Of a stretch of DNA of 64,000 bases, positions 18,435 through 27,030 are shown piece by piece. Numbering within the stretch: position 1 is the first letter of the stretch; each line of letters starts with the position of its first letter. The notes beneath the pieces were generated by a model. The model was not told where the DNA came from. It did not search any database and was given only the letters and a program-made list of their open reading frames with translations. The stretch is from Halonatronomonas betaini (GTDB taxonomy: Bacteria > Bacillota > Halanaerobiia > Halanaerobiales > Halarsenatibacteraceae): assembly GCF_015666175.1 (NCBI RefSeq), contig NZ_JADPIE010000006.1, positions 154,108-218,107 of the forward strand, in the 5' to 3' direction. A program made the position numbers and the translations under genes.

Positions 18435-20501
18435 CTATTCGATATTAATCGAAGAAAAAATATCAACTCTATCCCCTGGAGAAGGATCCTGATTATTCAC
18501 AGAACCTGAAATCATACCATTAGTTTTAAAACCAAACCTCCAGGCCCTCTGTTCAGCCTCAAAGGCTGATAACCCCTCTAGATCAGGAACTACAACCTTT
18601 TTAGATTCAAAAGATTCTTCATCTAAATATAATCTAACTGTTGATTTTTCATTAACTGTAGTCCCTGGCAATGGAGTTTGAGCTAGAATTTTTTCTCCTT
18701 CTCCTATCAGTTTAACATTTAAGTCTTTATTTCTCAATACTTCTTCAGTATGCCCGGGCTCAGTATTTTTATAATCATCTATATTAATATTATTTTCTGG
18801 GATATTTATATCTGGAAAAGGCTGACTGGCTGGTGATATATCCAGATGCCTTACCAGGTTTTCAGCTAAAGAATTAAAAACTGGCACTACATTTTCACTG
18901 GCATAATAATTATCATCCTCTAAATCATAAAGAACTATATATATTAATAATTCTGGGTTATCTCCTGGAAGCAGTCCAACAAAAGAGGTATCATATCTAT
19001 CTTCTTCTCCATAATGTCTTGAAGTACCAGTTTTTCCTCCAACTAAATATCCATCGATACCTGCAGTACTGCCTGTACCTGTAGCAACAGCATTTATCAT
19101 TAAATCTTTAACTTTTTCTGCAGTATCTTCAGAAATAACCTGCCTGATTTTATTAGGTTCAATAATTTCTTCCTTGGACTGCTCTTTATTATAAATCCTA
19201 TCAACAATTCTTGGCTCATATAAATAACCACCATTGGCAATCGCAGAAACAGCAGTTGCAAGTTGAATCGGAGTTGCAGTTAAACCATGACCAAAAGACA
19301 TGGTAGCCTGTTCAATATCGGTATACTGGCCAGGGACTAAAATCCCTGAAGCCTCACCTGGAAATTGAATTCCAGTCTTATTCCCAAAGTTAAATGACCT
19401 TAATCCAGTCAGATATTCATCTGGTTCCATGCTCAAGCCGACCTTTACAAAGCCAGGATTACTGGAGTTAGCAAAAATATCTCTAAAATCCTGCCAGCCA
19501 TGACCACCTCGCCGCCAGCTATGAATCCTTTCTCTACCAACATTTATATGTCCAGGATCACTAAAATAATCATTCATATCATAATAGCCATATTCAAAAG
19601 CAAGAGCTGCTGTAAAGATTTTAAAAATTGAACCAGGCTCAAAACTATCCTGGACTGCTTTATTCCTCCAGTTATTTTGGGTATATTCATTAAAATTATT
19701 AGGATTAAAATCTGGTTTATTGGCCAGGGCAAGTATTGAACCATCTTCAGGCCTCATAACAACAATTGAGCCACCAGAAATTTCGTGTTTATCCATCGCC
19801 CTCTCTAATTCTCGCTCGGCATAAAATTGACTTATCTCATCAATAGTTAAAAATATATCGTTGCCCTCCTGAGGAGGAATATAATCCATAATCCCGTCAG
19901 GTATAGATCTACCTACAGCATCCTGTTCCTGAAGTGTTCTCCCTGGAACACCTTCTAAATCATTATTATATGATAATTCAATGCCTTCAAGGCCAAAATT
20001 ATCAATGCCGGCAAATCCAACTATCTGTCCAGCCAGGTTATCCTGGGGGTATAACCTTTTATCTTCATGGACATATGAAATTCCCGGTATATTCATCTCT
20101 TCAATCTCTTTATATGTATCTTCTGAAACCTTTCTTTCTAAATAAACAAGAAACGCATCTCTTTCTATTCTGCTTTTTATATTAGTCTCATCAATAGACA
20201 AAATCCCCGCTAATAGCGATGCTACATTTGCGGGGTCATCAATTTGATCAGGAAAAGCAATAACTGTTTTTCTTTTAGTATTAACAGCAAATTCTCTTCC
20301 ATTAAGATCATATATATTGCCTCTATTAGTATCTAAACTTAAATCCCTAACCCTTTGATTTAAAGCCATAGAACCATAATAATCACTCTGCAAGACCTGA
20401 ATCCAGACAAGCCTGCCAGCTAAAATTATTAATAATACTAATAGAAATATAAATAACAATTTTATTCTCTCTTTTATTATTACATGATATTTATCCGCCA
20501 T
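18435..20501 (-). CDS. ftsI: Class B penicillin-binding protein with PASTA domains (FtsI/SpoVD type)
   Basis: Septal transpeptidase partner of FtsW. It has an N-terminal membrane helix (about 14-34), a dimerisation domain, and a transpeptidase domain with S291-I-F-K294, S346-S-N348 and K490-T-G. Two C-terminal PASTA-like repeats occupy about 560-625 and 628-688. The 688-residue length and tandem PASTA match the SpoVD/PBP2x type. Only one class B PBP is present here, whereas sporulating Clostridia and Bacilli often have ftsI and spoVD in tandem, so this is probably the vegetative enzyme. Start ATG with AGGTGG upstream. Confidence 0.92.
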   Translation of the reverse strand: MADKYHVIIKERIKLLFIFLLVLLIILAGRLVWIQVLQSDYYGSMALNQRVRDLSLDTNRGNIYDLNGREFAVNTKRKTVIAFPDQIDDPANVASLLAGILSIDETNIKSRIERDAFLVYLERKVSEDTYKEIEEMNIPGISYVHEDKRLYPQDNLAGQIVGFAGIDNFGLEGIELSYNNDLEGVPGRTLQEQDAVGRSIPDGIMDYIPPQEGNDIFLTIDEISQFYAERELERAMDKHEISGGSIVVMRPEDGSILALANKPDFNPNNFNEYTQNNWRNKAVQDSFEPGSIFKIFTAALAFEYGYYDMNDYFSDPGHINVGRERIHSWRRGGHGWQDFRDIFANSSNPGFVKVGLSMEPDEYLTGLRSFNFGNKTGIQFPGEASGILVPGQYTDIEQATMSFGHGLTATPIQLATAVSAIANGGYLYEPRIVDRIYNKEQSKEEIIEPNKIRQVISEDTAEKVKDLMINAVATGTGSTAGIDGYLVGGKTGTSRHYGEEDRYDTSFVGLLPGDNPELLIYIVLYDLEDDNYYASENVVPVFNSLAENLVRHLDISPASQPFPDINIPENNINIDDYKNTEPGHTEEVLRNKDLNVKLIGEGEKILAQTPLPGTTVNEKSTVRLYLDEESFESKKVVVPDLEGLSAFEAEQRAWRFGFKTNGMISGSVNNQDPSPGDRVDIFSSINIE

Positions 20502-20511
20502 TATAAACCAC

Positions 20512-20952
20512 CTATTCTAAAGTAGCAGCCCTAACATTTTGGATTCCTCTCCAAAATGACGATATCCAATCTTCCTGATCATTACTAGCATAACGCACTT
20601 CGGAATCGGCAGGCCTTTCTCTTAATGCAAGCCTGGTTACACTTTCCGCCTCAACCATGCCTAGTTCTTCAGTAGCAACCCTTTCAATCCTATTTAATGA
20701 AGTTTTACTGGATAAATCCAGAATCATTTCTCTATTCTCAGACTGCAATTCAGACAAATTATTTTCTAAAAGCTCTAACTGATAGTTAAGATGAACTAAT
20801 CTGAGAGACTGACTTATAATTAATGTAATAGGTAAAATAAGTATTATAAATATAATTAATATTGTAACCCCTGCTTTCTTTTTCTGCTTACTACTTGAAT
20901 AATCCTTTTTCCTGGAATAATTAGTTCCTGCACCACTCAATTGGTTTGACAT
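20512..20952 (-). CDS. ftsL: FtsL-like divisome protein
   Basis: Small bitopic protein: a basic cytoplasmic N-terminus (about 1-27, Lys/Ser-rich), one transmembrane helix (about 28-49, TILIIFIILILPITLIIS), then a coiled coil (LNYQLELLENNLSELQ and on) and a short C-terminal tail. This is the FtsL/DivIC layout, and the position between rsmH and the PBP gene is diagnostic. Sequence conservation in this family is low. GGGGGG lies upstream of the ATG. Confidence 0.82.
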   Translation of the reverse strand: MSNQLSGAGTNYSRKKDYSSSKQKKKAGVTILIIFIILILPITLIISQSLRLVHLNYQLELLENNLSELQSENREMILDLSSKTSLNRIERVATEELGMVEAESVTRLALRERPADSEVRYASNDQEDWISSFWRGIQNVRAATLE

Positions 20953-20981
20953 TAATCAAGACCCCCCTTCTAAAATTAAAA

Positions 20982-21911
20982 CTAAATTCTTTCAGCCACC
21001 CTTAACTTAGCAGACCGTGCCCTTCTATTCTCCTCAATCTCCTTATCATCTGCTGTGATTGGACTCCTGGTTATAACTTTCAAAGTCTTCTCCTTTTCAC
21101 ATCTACAGACAGGAATTTCAGGTGGACAGATACATTCTTTAGCAGCATCTCTAAAACTATGTTTAACAAGTCTATCTTCTAATGAATGAAAGGATATAAT
21201 ACAGGCTCTTCCCCCTTTATTTAAAATCGAAGGGATTAGCTCTAATATCTTCTCTAATTCCTTTAATTCCTGGTTAGTTTCAATTCTAATAGCCTGAAAT
21301 GTTCTTCTGGCTGGATGCCCCCCTGAATTCCTTGCAGAAGCTGGAATAGCCATTTTAATAACATCTACTAAATCCTGGGTTGTCTTTATTGGCTTTTTCT
21401 TTCTTTCCCTGACAATAAATTCTGCAATTCTACTGGCCCATCTCTCTTCTCCATATTTATAAATAATATCATTTAACTTATCGACAGAATAATTATTTAC
21501 AATTTTATATGCAGTTAAACTCTGGGTTTTATCCATTCTCATATCCAATTCTGCCTCTTTGCTATAACTAAATCCTCTCTCAGCTTCATCCAGTTGAGGC
21601 GAAGAGACACCTAGATCTAAAATCAATCCATCAAGCCCTGAAATTTCTAATTTAGATAATATTTCTTTGATAGCTGTAAAACTATCATGGAAAAGTTTAA
21701 CTTTATCATCAGGCAGTAAATTTTTACAGTAGTCAATAGCCTTAAGATCTTTATCCGTTCCAATTAATAAGCCATCACCGGCTATTAATTTATCTACAAT
21801 AGCCTCTGAATGACCGCCACGACCCAGCGTTCCATCAAAATAAATACCACCAGACTTTATATTTAAATATTTTATTGTCTTTTCTAATAAAACTGGATTA
21901 TGTTCTGACAT
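20982..21911 (-). CDS. rsmH: 16S rRNA (cytosine-1402-N4)-methyltransferase RsmH
   Basis: SAM-dependent methylation of C1402 in the 16S rRNA decoding region. Motifs: HNPVLLEKTIKYL, DGTLGRGGHSEAI (SAM binding), LILDLGVSSPQLD, RGFSY, and late in the protein HPARRTFQAIRIETNQEL and ISFHSLEDRLVK. A C-terminal CICPPEIPVCRC region carries the family Cys cluster. Start ATG with AGGTGG upstream. 309 residues, normal length. Confidence 0.96.
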   Translation of the reverse strand: MSEHNPVLLEKTIKYLNIKSGGIYFDGTLGRGGHSEAIVDKLIAGDGLLIGTDKDLKAIDYCKNLLPDDKVKLFHDSFTAIKEILSKLEISGLDGLILDLGVSSPQLDEAERGFSYSKEAELDMRMDKTQSLTAYKIVNNYSVDKLNDIIYKYGEERWASRIAEFIVRERKKKPIKTTQDLVDVIKMAIPASARNSGGHPARRTFQAIRIETNQELKELEKILELIPSILNKGGRACIISFHSLEDRLVKHSFRDAAKECICPPEIPVCRCEKEKTLKVITRSPITADDKEIEENRRARSAKLRVAERI

Positions 21912-21943
21912 AATTATTCCACCTACTTCACAATATAATAATT

Positions 21944-22375
21944 TTATATACCAAGGTCCTCCATTGTAGCAGCAATATCTTCATGAGATTCCTCTGCCTC
22001 TACCATGAATTCATCCCATTTTTCTTTAGACCATAATTCAATTCTATTTGCTAAACCAATTATAACTATCTCCTTATTTAAATCTGCATAATCTCTTAAA
22101 TTCTGAGGTAGACTAATTCTACCCTGTTTATCAAGATTTGATTGATCAGCACCGGAAAAGAAGAATCTAGTAAAACTTCTAGCATTCTTGCTAGTTATAG
22201 GCAACTCTTTCAGCTTACTCTCTAAGATTTTCCATTCTTTAATCGGGTATAGAAATAGGCAATTATCCAGTCCACGGGTTATAACAAAATCTCCATCAAG
22301 ATTTTCTCTAAACTTAGCCGGCATCGTTACCCGGCCCTTTTTATCCATATTATGTACAAACTCTCCCATAAACAT
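21944..22375 (-). CDS. mraZ: Transcriptional regulator MraZ
   Basis: AbrB-like double-domain DNA-binding protein that controls the dcw operon by binding repeated GTGG-type boxes ahead of its own gene. Two SpoVT/AbrB half-domains are visible ([19 protein letters not shown] near residue 5 and [17 protein letters not shown] near residue 78). I start at ATG 22375 because the family begins MFMGEF and GGGGGTG sits 8 bp upstream; an in-frame GTG at 22411 would translate through the operator. 143 residues. Confidence 0.93.
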   Translation of the reverse strand: MFMGEFVHNMDKKGRVTMPAKFRENLDGDFVITRGLDNCLFLYPIKEWKILESKLKELPITSKNARSFTRFFFSGADQSNLDKQGRISLPQNLRDYADLNKEIVIIGLANRIELWSKEKWDEFMVEAEESHEDIAATMEDLGI

Positions 22376-22386
22376 ACCTATTTCAC

Positions 22387-22421
22387 CCCCATATCTACCA
22401 CTTTGACCCACAATATACCAC
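22387..22421 (-). promoter_or_regulatory. MraZ-type operator: four 5-bp boxes at 10-bp period
   Basis: Read on the minus strand: GTGGT, GTGGG, GTGGT and TGGGG, each separated by exactly 5 bp (starts at 22421, 22411, 22401 and 22391), ending against the mraZ ribosome-binding site. Characterised MraZ proteins bind tandem GTGG/TGGG repeats with this 10-bp spacing just upstream of mraZ. Autoregulation of the whole division cluster is the natural reading. A TATATT (plus strand 22412-22417) lies among the boxes and may be the -10. Confidence 0.75.
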
Positions 22422-22488
22422 TCTCATACTAACTTATTCTTCTTCGAGCCAAAAACTCCTTTTTTATTTTGGGGTTTTTTACAAAAAA

Positions 22489-22510
22489 ATTCCCCTTTTT
22501 CAAGGGGAAT
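22489..22510 (-). terminator. Rho-independent terminator upstream of mraZ
   Basis: Perfect 9-bp stem ATTCCCCTT / AAGGGGAAT with a 4-nt loop; on the minus strand the stem is followed by a run of seven T. It would stop leftward transcription arriving from ddl before it reaches mraZ. Confidence 0.8.
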
Positions 22511-22652
22511 AGTTAAAAAGAACTACTCATTATCAACTTAATCCTCTTTTCTGTTATGCTGTGAGATGTAAAATACCTTCAATTTCAAAGTTATTAAGAA
22601 TTAAATATCATATAAACCAGTAAAGATCTGATATAGGTTTGATCCTATATTC

Positions 22653-22717
22653 ACCCAGTACTAACCCAGTATCAACCCAGTACCAACCCAGTACCAACCC
22701 AGTACCAACCCAGTCCT
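22653..22717. repeat. 11-bp tandem repeat array, copy 1 (about 6 units)
   Basis: Units of consensus ACCCAGTACCA repeat head to tail: ACCCAGTACTA, ACCCAGTATCA, three exact ACCCAGTACCA, and a terminal ACCCAGTCCT. The same unit family, with the same order of variants, recurs at 58831-58884, 36 kb away. 11 bp is close to one helical turn. It lies in an intergenic region between a terminator and mraZ and is non-coding. Confidence 0.9.
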
Positions 22718-22807
22718 AAAACACAACTGGCTTATTAATTGCCCTTCTCCTGGTTAATTGTATTATATTATTTGTCAAAAATAATTATAAAACTCCTAAA
22801 ACATAAA

Positions 22808-22847
22808 ATTATAGCTTAATTGAGGATCCCCCCAATTAAGCTATAAT
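22808..22847 (-). terminator. Terminator downstream of ddl
   Basis: Perfect 15-bp inverted repeat (ATTATAGCTTAATTG and its complement) with a 10-nt loop containing GGATCC-like sequence, starting 6 bp beyond the ddl stop codon. On the minus strand it is followed by TTTTATGTTTT. The AT-rich stem is weaker than usual but long. Confidence 0.7.
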
Positions 22848-22853
22848 AATTAA

Positions 22854-23894
22854 TCATGATATTTCAATAAGTTTCTGTAATAGATCCGAATAATCTAAAC
22901 CACTTGACTCCCACATCCTGGCATACATACTTTTAGGTGTGAATCCTGGCATTGTATTAATTTCATTAATTAAAATATTATTTTCATGATCCAGGAAGAA
23001 ATCAATTCTTGCCAGGCCACTACAGTTTAGCAACTGAAAAGTTTTTTCAGCTAAATAACGAACCTCTTCTACTACTTTATCATCTAAATCAGCCGGGGTC
23101 ATTAAGACAGTATTATCAGAAAAGTATTTAGCATCATAATCATAAAAATCATTGGCAGGGATAATCTCACCAGGCAATGAAGATATACAACCTTCAGCCG
23201 TTTCAAGCACTGAACATTCAATTTCCCTTCCTTCAACGGCAGCCTCTATTAAAATTCTATTATCATATTTTAGAGCAAGGTCAATAGCCAGGCCAACTTC
23301 ATCTTCACTGGTCACCCGACTGATACCTATACTGGAACCTAAATTAGCAGGCTTAACAAATAATGGATATGAAATTTTCTCAGTTATCTTTCTCTTAAGC
23401 TTTAAAACCTGTTCATCATCAGATTTTGCCCAGTCCTTTTCTGAAATAGTTATGTATTCAGTTTGAGGCAAATTATACTTATTAATAATATTTTTAGAAT
23501 AAATCTTATCCATAGATACTGCTGAAGCAGCTGTTCCAGCTCCGACATAAGGGATATCAAGAACATCGAAAAATCCCTGGATTTTTCCATCCTCACCAAA
23601 GGGTCCATGCATTAGCGGAAAAACTAAATCAATATCTTTAGGAAAGTTATTAACTAAACTGGCAAAAACAGTCTGAAATTTAGAACTAACAGTTTTAGTA
23701 TGATCAATCTCACCTTCAATAACCTTTTTAGAAGTTTCCAGGTCAATCCAGAAGCCCTCTTTATTTATTAAAATTGGTATAACTTCAAACTCAGTATTTA
23801 ACAGTTCTTTATAAACCGACCTTGCAGACATAATAGATACATCATGTTCTGCAGACTTACCTCCAAAAATTAGACCTATTTTTCTATAATCCAT
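22854..23894 (-). CDS. ddl: D-alanine--D-alanine ligase
   Basis: ATP-grasp ligase producing the D-Ala-D-Ala dipeptide used by MurF. Motifs in order: IGLIFGGKSAEHDVSI, PLMHGPFGEDGKIQGF, VKPANLGSSIGI, the EGREIECSVL loop and the Mg-binding INEINTMPGFT near the C-terminus. The 346-residue length is standard. Its ATG overlaps the trpS stop (TAATG), so both genes share the trpS promoter. It sits outside the dcw operon proper, cut off by two terminators. Confidence 0.96.
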   Translation of the reverse strand: MDYRKIGLIFGGKSAEHDVSIMSARSVYKELLNTEFEVIPILINKEGFWIDLETSKKVIEGEIDHTKTVSSKFQTVFASLVNNFPKDIDLVFPLMHGPFGEDGKIQGFFDVLDIPYVGAGTAASAVSMDKIYSKNIINKYNLPQTEYITISEKDWAKSDDEQVLKLKRKITEKISYPLFVKPANLGSSIGISRVTSEDEVGLAIDLALKYDNRILIEAAVEGREIECSVLETAEGCISSLPGEIIPANDFYDYDAKYFSDNTVLMTPADLDDKVVEEVRYLAEKTFQLLNCSGLARIDFFLDHENNILINEINTMPGFTPKSMYARMWESSGLDYSDLLQKLIEIS

Positions 23895-24904
23895 TAAATA
23901 CTCTTTCCCTTAAAATAATCAATTTTCATCACTTCTCTTACCTTTTTCATCGTTTCTTCACCTTCAGATTTTGCTTTTTCTGTACCAGATAACAAAATTT
24001 CTCTAATTAACTCTGGTTTATCTAAATATTTTTCTCTTCTTTCCCGCATCGGATCTAAGAATTTATTAATTTTTTTAGCAAGTTTACCTTTACAATCAAC
24101 ACAGCCAATTGTCCCCTGTCTACAATTAGTCTCCACCTCATCTACTTCCTCTGTATTAAAGGCATCATGATAGTGAAAAACTGTACAGATATCAGGGTTC
24201 CCAGGGTCTGTAGCTCTAATTCTTCCTGGATCAGTAACAGCTGTCATCACCTTTGATTTAACCTCTTCCTCTGAATCGGCTAAGAAAATAGCATTATTTA
24301 AACTCTTACTCATCTTAGCTTTACCATCAAGTCCCATCAACCTTGGGAAATCACTGATCTTAGGCTCAGGTACTGGAAATACTTCACCATATAAATTATT
24401 AAACTTCCTGACAATCTTCCTGGTCTGCTCAATATGGGGCAGTTGATCTTCCCCAACTGGAACTAAATTAGCCCTGCAAAAAGTTATATCTGCAGCCTGA
24501 CTGACTGGATAACCGATAAAACCATAGGTCATATCCTTATAATCATATTGATCAGCTTCAGCTTTTATAGTCGGGTTTCTTTCCAATTGGTTCATTGTAA
24601 CTAACATCGAATAAAAAATTGTAAGTTCAGCAATCTCAGGCACTAAAGACTGAACAAAAATTGTAGCTTTATCAGGGTCAATACCTGCTGCCAGATAATC
24701 TAATGCAACCTGTTTAACATCTTTTCTAATTTTAGATGGATTATCAAAATTAGTTGTTAGAGCCTGGACATCTGCTATAATAATAAAGGTATCATACTCA
24801 TCCTGCAAATCAATTCTATTTTGCAAACTACCAACATAATGGCCTAAATGCAGCTTTCCTGTTGGCCTATCTCCAGTTAAAATTCTTTTTTCATCACTTG
24901 ACAT
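23894..24904 (-). CDS. trpS: Tryptophanyl-tRNA synthetase
   Basis: Class I aminoacyl-tRNA synthetase charging tRNA-Trp. The HIGH-type motif is HLGH at residues 19-22, and KAKMSKSLNN supplies the KMSKS loop. VPVGEDQLPHIEQTRKI and the YGFIGYPVSQAADI segment are typical. 336 residues. Start ATG with AGGTGG upstream and a strong promoter 37 bp further. No T-box leader fits in the 72-bp upstream gap. Confidence 0.96.
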   Translation of the reverse strand: MSSDEKRILTGDRPTGKLHLGHYVGSLQNRIDLQDEYDTFIIIADVQALTTNFDNPSKIRKDVKQVALDYLAAGIDPDKATIFVQSLVPEIAELTIFYSMLVTMNQLERNPTIKAEADQYDYKDMTYGFIGYPVSQAADITFCRANLVPVGEDQLPHIEQTRKIVRKFNNLYGEVFPVPEPKISDFPRLMGLDGKAKMSKSLNNAIFLADSEEEVKSKVMTAVTDPGRIRATDPGNPDICTVFHYHDAFNTEEVDEVETNCRQGTIGCVDCKGKLAKKINKFLDPMRERREKYLDKPELIREILLSGTEKAKSEGEETMKKVREVMKIDYFKGKSI

Positions 24905-24940
24905 AATTCCACCTCTTTTATTTTAATACTAATACAAAAA

Positions 24941-24969
24941 ATTATATCACGAAATAATTCTACTAACAA
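24941..24969 (-). promoter_or_regulatory. Promoter of trpS-ddl
   Basis: On the minus strand TTGTTA (24964-24969), 17-bp spacer, TATAAT (24941-24946), with TGA directly before the -10 (extended -10 form). It points toward trpS 37 bp downstream. Confidence 0.75.
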
Positions 24970-24976
24970 GACTCAA

Positions 24977-26887
24977 TTAAATATCTAAATCCCCGACCTC
25001 TTCAGCATTATTAAAGATAAATTCCTTTCTTAAAGATGTATCCTTGCCCATTAAGCGAGTAAAAATATCATCTGCCTTTAAAGTATCTTCAATCTCAACC
25101 TTCATTAATTTCCGGTTATCAGGATTCATCGTTGTTTTCCATAACTGATCAGGGTTCATCTCTCCTAAGCCCTTATATTGCTGCAAGGAAAAGTTTTTAT
25201 TGGTATAATTACTCTTAAATTCTGCCAATTCCTTTTCACTATAGAGATATTTTTCTTTACTCCCGATCTTAACCCTGTATAATGGCGGTTTTGCCAGATA
25301 AATATGGCCTTTTTTAATAATATCCTCCATATACCGATAAAATAATGTCAGGATCAGGGTGCCGATATGGGCACCATCAACATCTGCATCAGTCATAATA
25401 ATGATCTTATGATACCTGAGCTTATCAAGATTAAAGTCTTCACCAATCCCTGTACCTAAAGCCGAGATAATTGAAATAATCTCATCATTATTTAAAACCT
25501 TATCAATCCTTGCCCTTTCTACATTCAATATTTTACCCTTTAATGGCAGGATAGCCTGGAAATCCCGGTTCCTTCCCTGCTTTGCCGAACCACCAGCAGA
25601 GTCTCCCTCAACTAAAAATAGTTCGCTATTCTCAGGCTTTCTGCTTGAGCAATCAGCAAGTTTTACCGGTAAATTCTTTCTAACCATGGAGTTTTTCTTT
25701 CGACTTAATTCCCTTGCCTTTTTAGAAGCCTGTCTTGCCCTGATTGCCGCCAGGGCTTTATTTACAATTGCTTTACCGATCTCAGGATTATGATTTAAAA
25801 ATCTAGTTAAATAGTCATAATAGACAGAATCAATCTTGCTCTTAATACTGCTATTACCTAATTTATTTTTAGTCTGCCCTTCAAACTGAGGCTCAGGAAG
25901 CCTGACACTAACAATAGCAGTCAGACCTTCTCGTAAATCGCTCCCGGTTAAAGACGGATCATTTTTATTTAAAATATTATTTTTCTCTGCAAAAACATTA
26001 ATCGCCCTGGTCAATGCCGTTTTAAAACCAGTTACATGATAACCGCCTTCATCGGTTTTTATATTATTGGCATAACTATAAATTCTTTCATTAAAATTCT
26101 GGTTATACTGAAAAGCAATCTCAAACTGATAATTCTTATTCTGATGCTCAAAATAAACCACTTCATCATGCAGACAGCTGTGATGCTGATTTAAGTGATT
26201 AATAAATTCTTCAATTCCTCCATCATAAGAATATACTACTTTCTTATTATCATTATTACGCTTATCCTTTAAAGAAAGTGAAAGCCCTTTATTTAAAAAA
26301 GCAGATTCCTGTAAACGACTGGCCAGTGTATCAAAATTATAATTTGTTGCTGTAAAAATACTGGAATCAGGCATAAAAGTAATTTCTGTCCCGCTTTTTT
26401 CACAGGGGCCAAGTTTATTAATAGTTGAATCCTTCTTGCCCTTTTTATACCGCTGCAGATATTCATTGCCCTGCCAGCAGGTCCTAATTTCAAGCCATTC
26501 AGAGAGAGCATTAACCACTGAAACTCCAACACCATGGAGGCCACCAGAAAATGAATAACTTTGATTATTAAACTTTCCACCTGCATGGAGGGTTGTCATA
26601 ATTATCTCTAGAGCCGGTAACCCATTGGAATGATGTTTATCAACAGGAATCCCCCGCCCCTCATCTTCAACTGTAATACTACCGTCTTTATTTATATAAA
26701 CATTAATTGTATCCCCATATCCAGCCAGAAACTCATCAATGCTATTATCAACAACTTCCCAGACTAAATGATGCAAGCCCTTTGTTCCTGTACTTCCAAT
26801 ATACATACCTGGTCTTTTTCGAACTGCATCAAGACCTTCTAAAACCTCTATATTTTTTGCTGTATAATTTGGCGATTGTCCTGACAT
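24977..26887 (-). CDS. parE: Type IIA topoisomerase subunit B (ParE/GyrB-like)
   Basis: 636-residue ATPase subunit. The GHKL ATPase domain shows VRKRPGMYIGST, VWEVVDNSIDE and EDEGRGIPVD; the TOPRIM domain shows ELFLVEGDSAGGSAKQGRNR, PLKGKILNVE and IIIMTDADVDGAHI. Sequence alone is more GyrB-like than classical Gram-positive ParE, but the divergent partner lacks a blade-1 GyrA box, so I assign the pair provisionally to topoisomerase IV. Residues matching quinolone-related D426 and K447 of E. coli GyrB are conserved. A divergent promoter region of 143 bp separates it from the A subunit. Confidence 0.8.
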   Translation of the reverse strand: MSGQSPNYTAKNIEVLEGLDAVRKRPGMYIGSTGTKGLHHLVWEVVDNSIDEFLAGYGDTINVYINKDGSITVEDEGRGIPVDKHHSNGLPALEIIMTTLHAGGKFNNQSYSFSGGLHGVGVSVVNALSEWLEIRTCWQGNEYLQRYKKGKKDSTINKLGPCEKSGTEITFMPDSSIFTATNYNFDTLASRLQESAFLNKGLSLSLKDKRNNDNKKVVYSYDGGIEEFINHLNQHHSCLHDEVVYFEHQNKNYQFEIAFQYNQNFNERIYSYANNIKTDEGGYHVTGFKTALTRAINVFAEKNNILNKNDPSLTGSDLREGLTAIVSVRLPEPQFEGQTKNKLGNSSIKSKIDSVYYDYLTRFLNHNPEIGKAIVNKALAAIRARQASKKARELSRKKNSMVRKNLPVKLADCSSRKPENSELFLVEGDSAGGSAKQGRNRDFQAILPLKGKILNVERARIDKVLNNDEIISIISALGTGIGEDFNLDKLRYHKIIIMTDADVDGAHIGTLILTLFYRYMEDIIKKGHIYLAKPPLYRVKIGSKEKYLYSEKELAEFKSNYTNKNFSLQQYKGLGEMNPDQLWKTTMNPDNRKLMKVEIEDTLKADDIFTRLMGKDTSLRKEFIFNNAEEVGDLDI

Positions 26888-26924
26888 ATATCCACCGTTC
26901 CTTTCTTAATTCTTTACAAACTAT

Positions 26925-26933
26925 ATTATAACA
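26925..26933 (-). promoter_or_regulatory. Extended -10 element for parE
   Basis: On the minus strand TG-T-TATAAT, 37 bp upstream of the parE ATG. The corresponding -35 position falls on the complement of the parC -35 box and is weak, so the two divergent promoters overlap and may compete. Confidence 0.5.
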
Positions 26934-26946
26934 AAAATACATTAGT

Positions 26947-26974
26947 TTGACCAATCTTGCAAAAAGCCTATAAA
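26947..26974 (+). promoter_or_regulatory. Promoter of parC-like gene
   Basis: TTGACC (26947-26952), 16-bp spacer, TATAAA (26969-26974). A second TATAAT at 26981-26986 is too far from this -35 to pair with it. The gene starts at 27031 with AAAGGAG just upstream. Confidence 0.6.
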
Positions 26975-27030
26975 TTAGTATATAATAAAATCTGTAGATA
27001 AAAAGTATATAATATAAAGGAGTTTATAAT

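Larger units (their letters stand above)
22412..22853. other. 442-bp intergenic region between ddl and mraZ
   Basis: No credible coding frame. From the ddl side it holds a 15-bp-stem terminator (22808-22847), an 11-bp tandem repeat array (22653-22717) preceded by a small inverted repeat (ATATAGG at 22631-22637 and CCTATAT at 22644-22650), a second terminator (22489-22510), and then the mraZ control region. Two consecutive terminators insulate the division cluster from the ddl-trpS transcript. I do not see a confident -35/-10 pair for mraZ. Confidence 0.7.

Noticed and set aside
22376..22411. Upstream GTG start of mraZ
   Set aside because: It would place the MraZ operator boxes inside the gene and adds residues absent from the family.
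22653..22717. CRISPR array
   Set aside because: Units are 11 bp, contiguous and without unique spacers; no cas genes in the window.
24905..24976. T-box leader for trpS
   Set aside because: Only 72 bp are available and they hold a promoter; no specifier loop or T-box sequence is seen.
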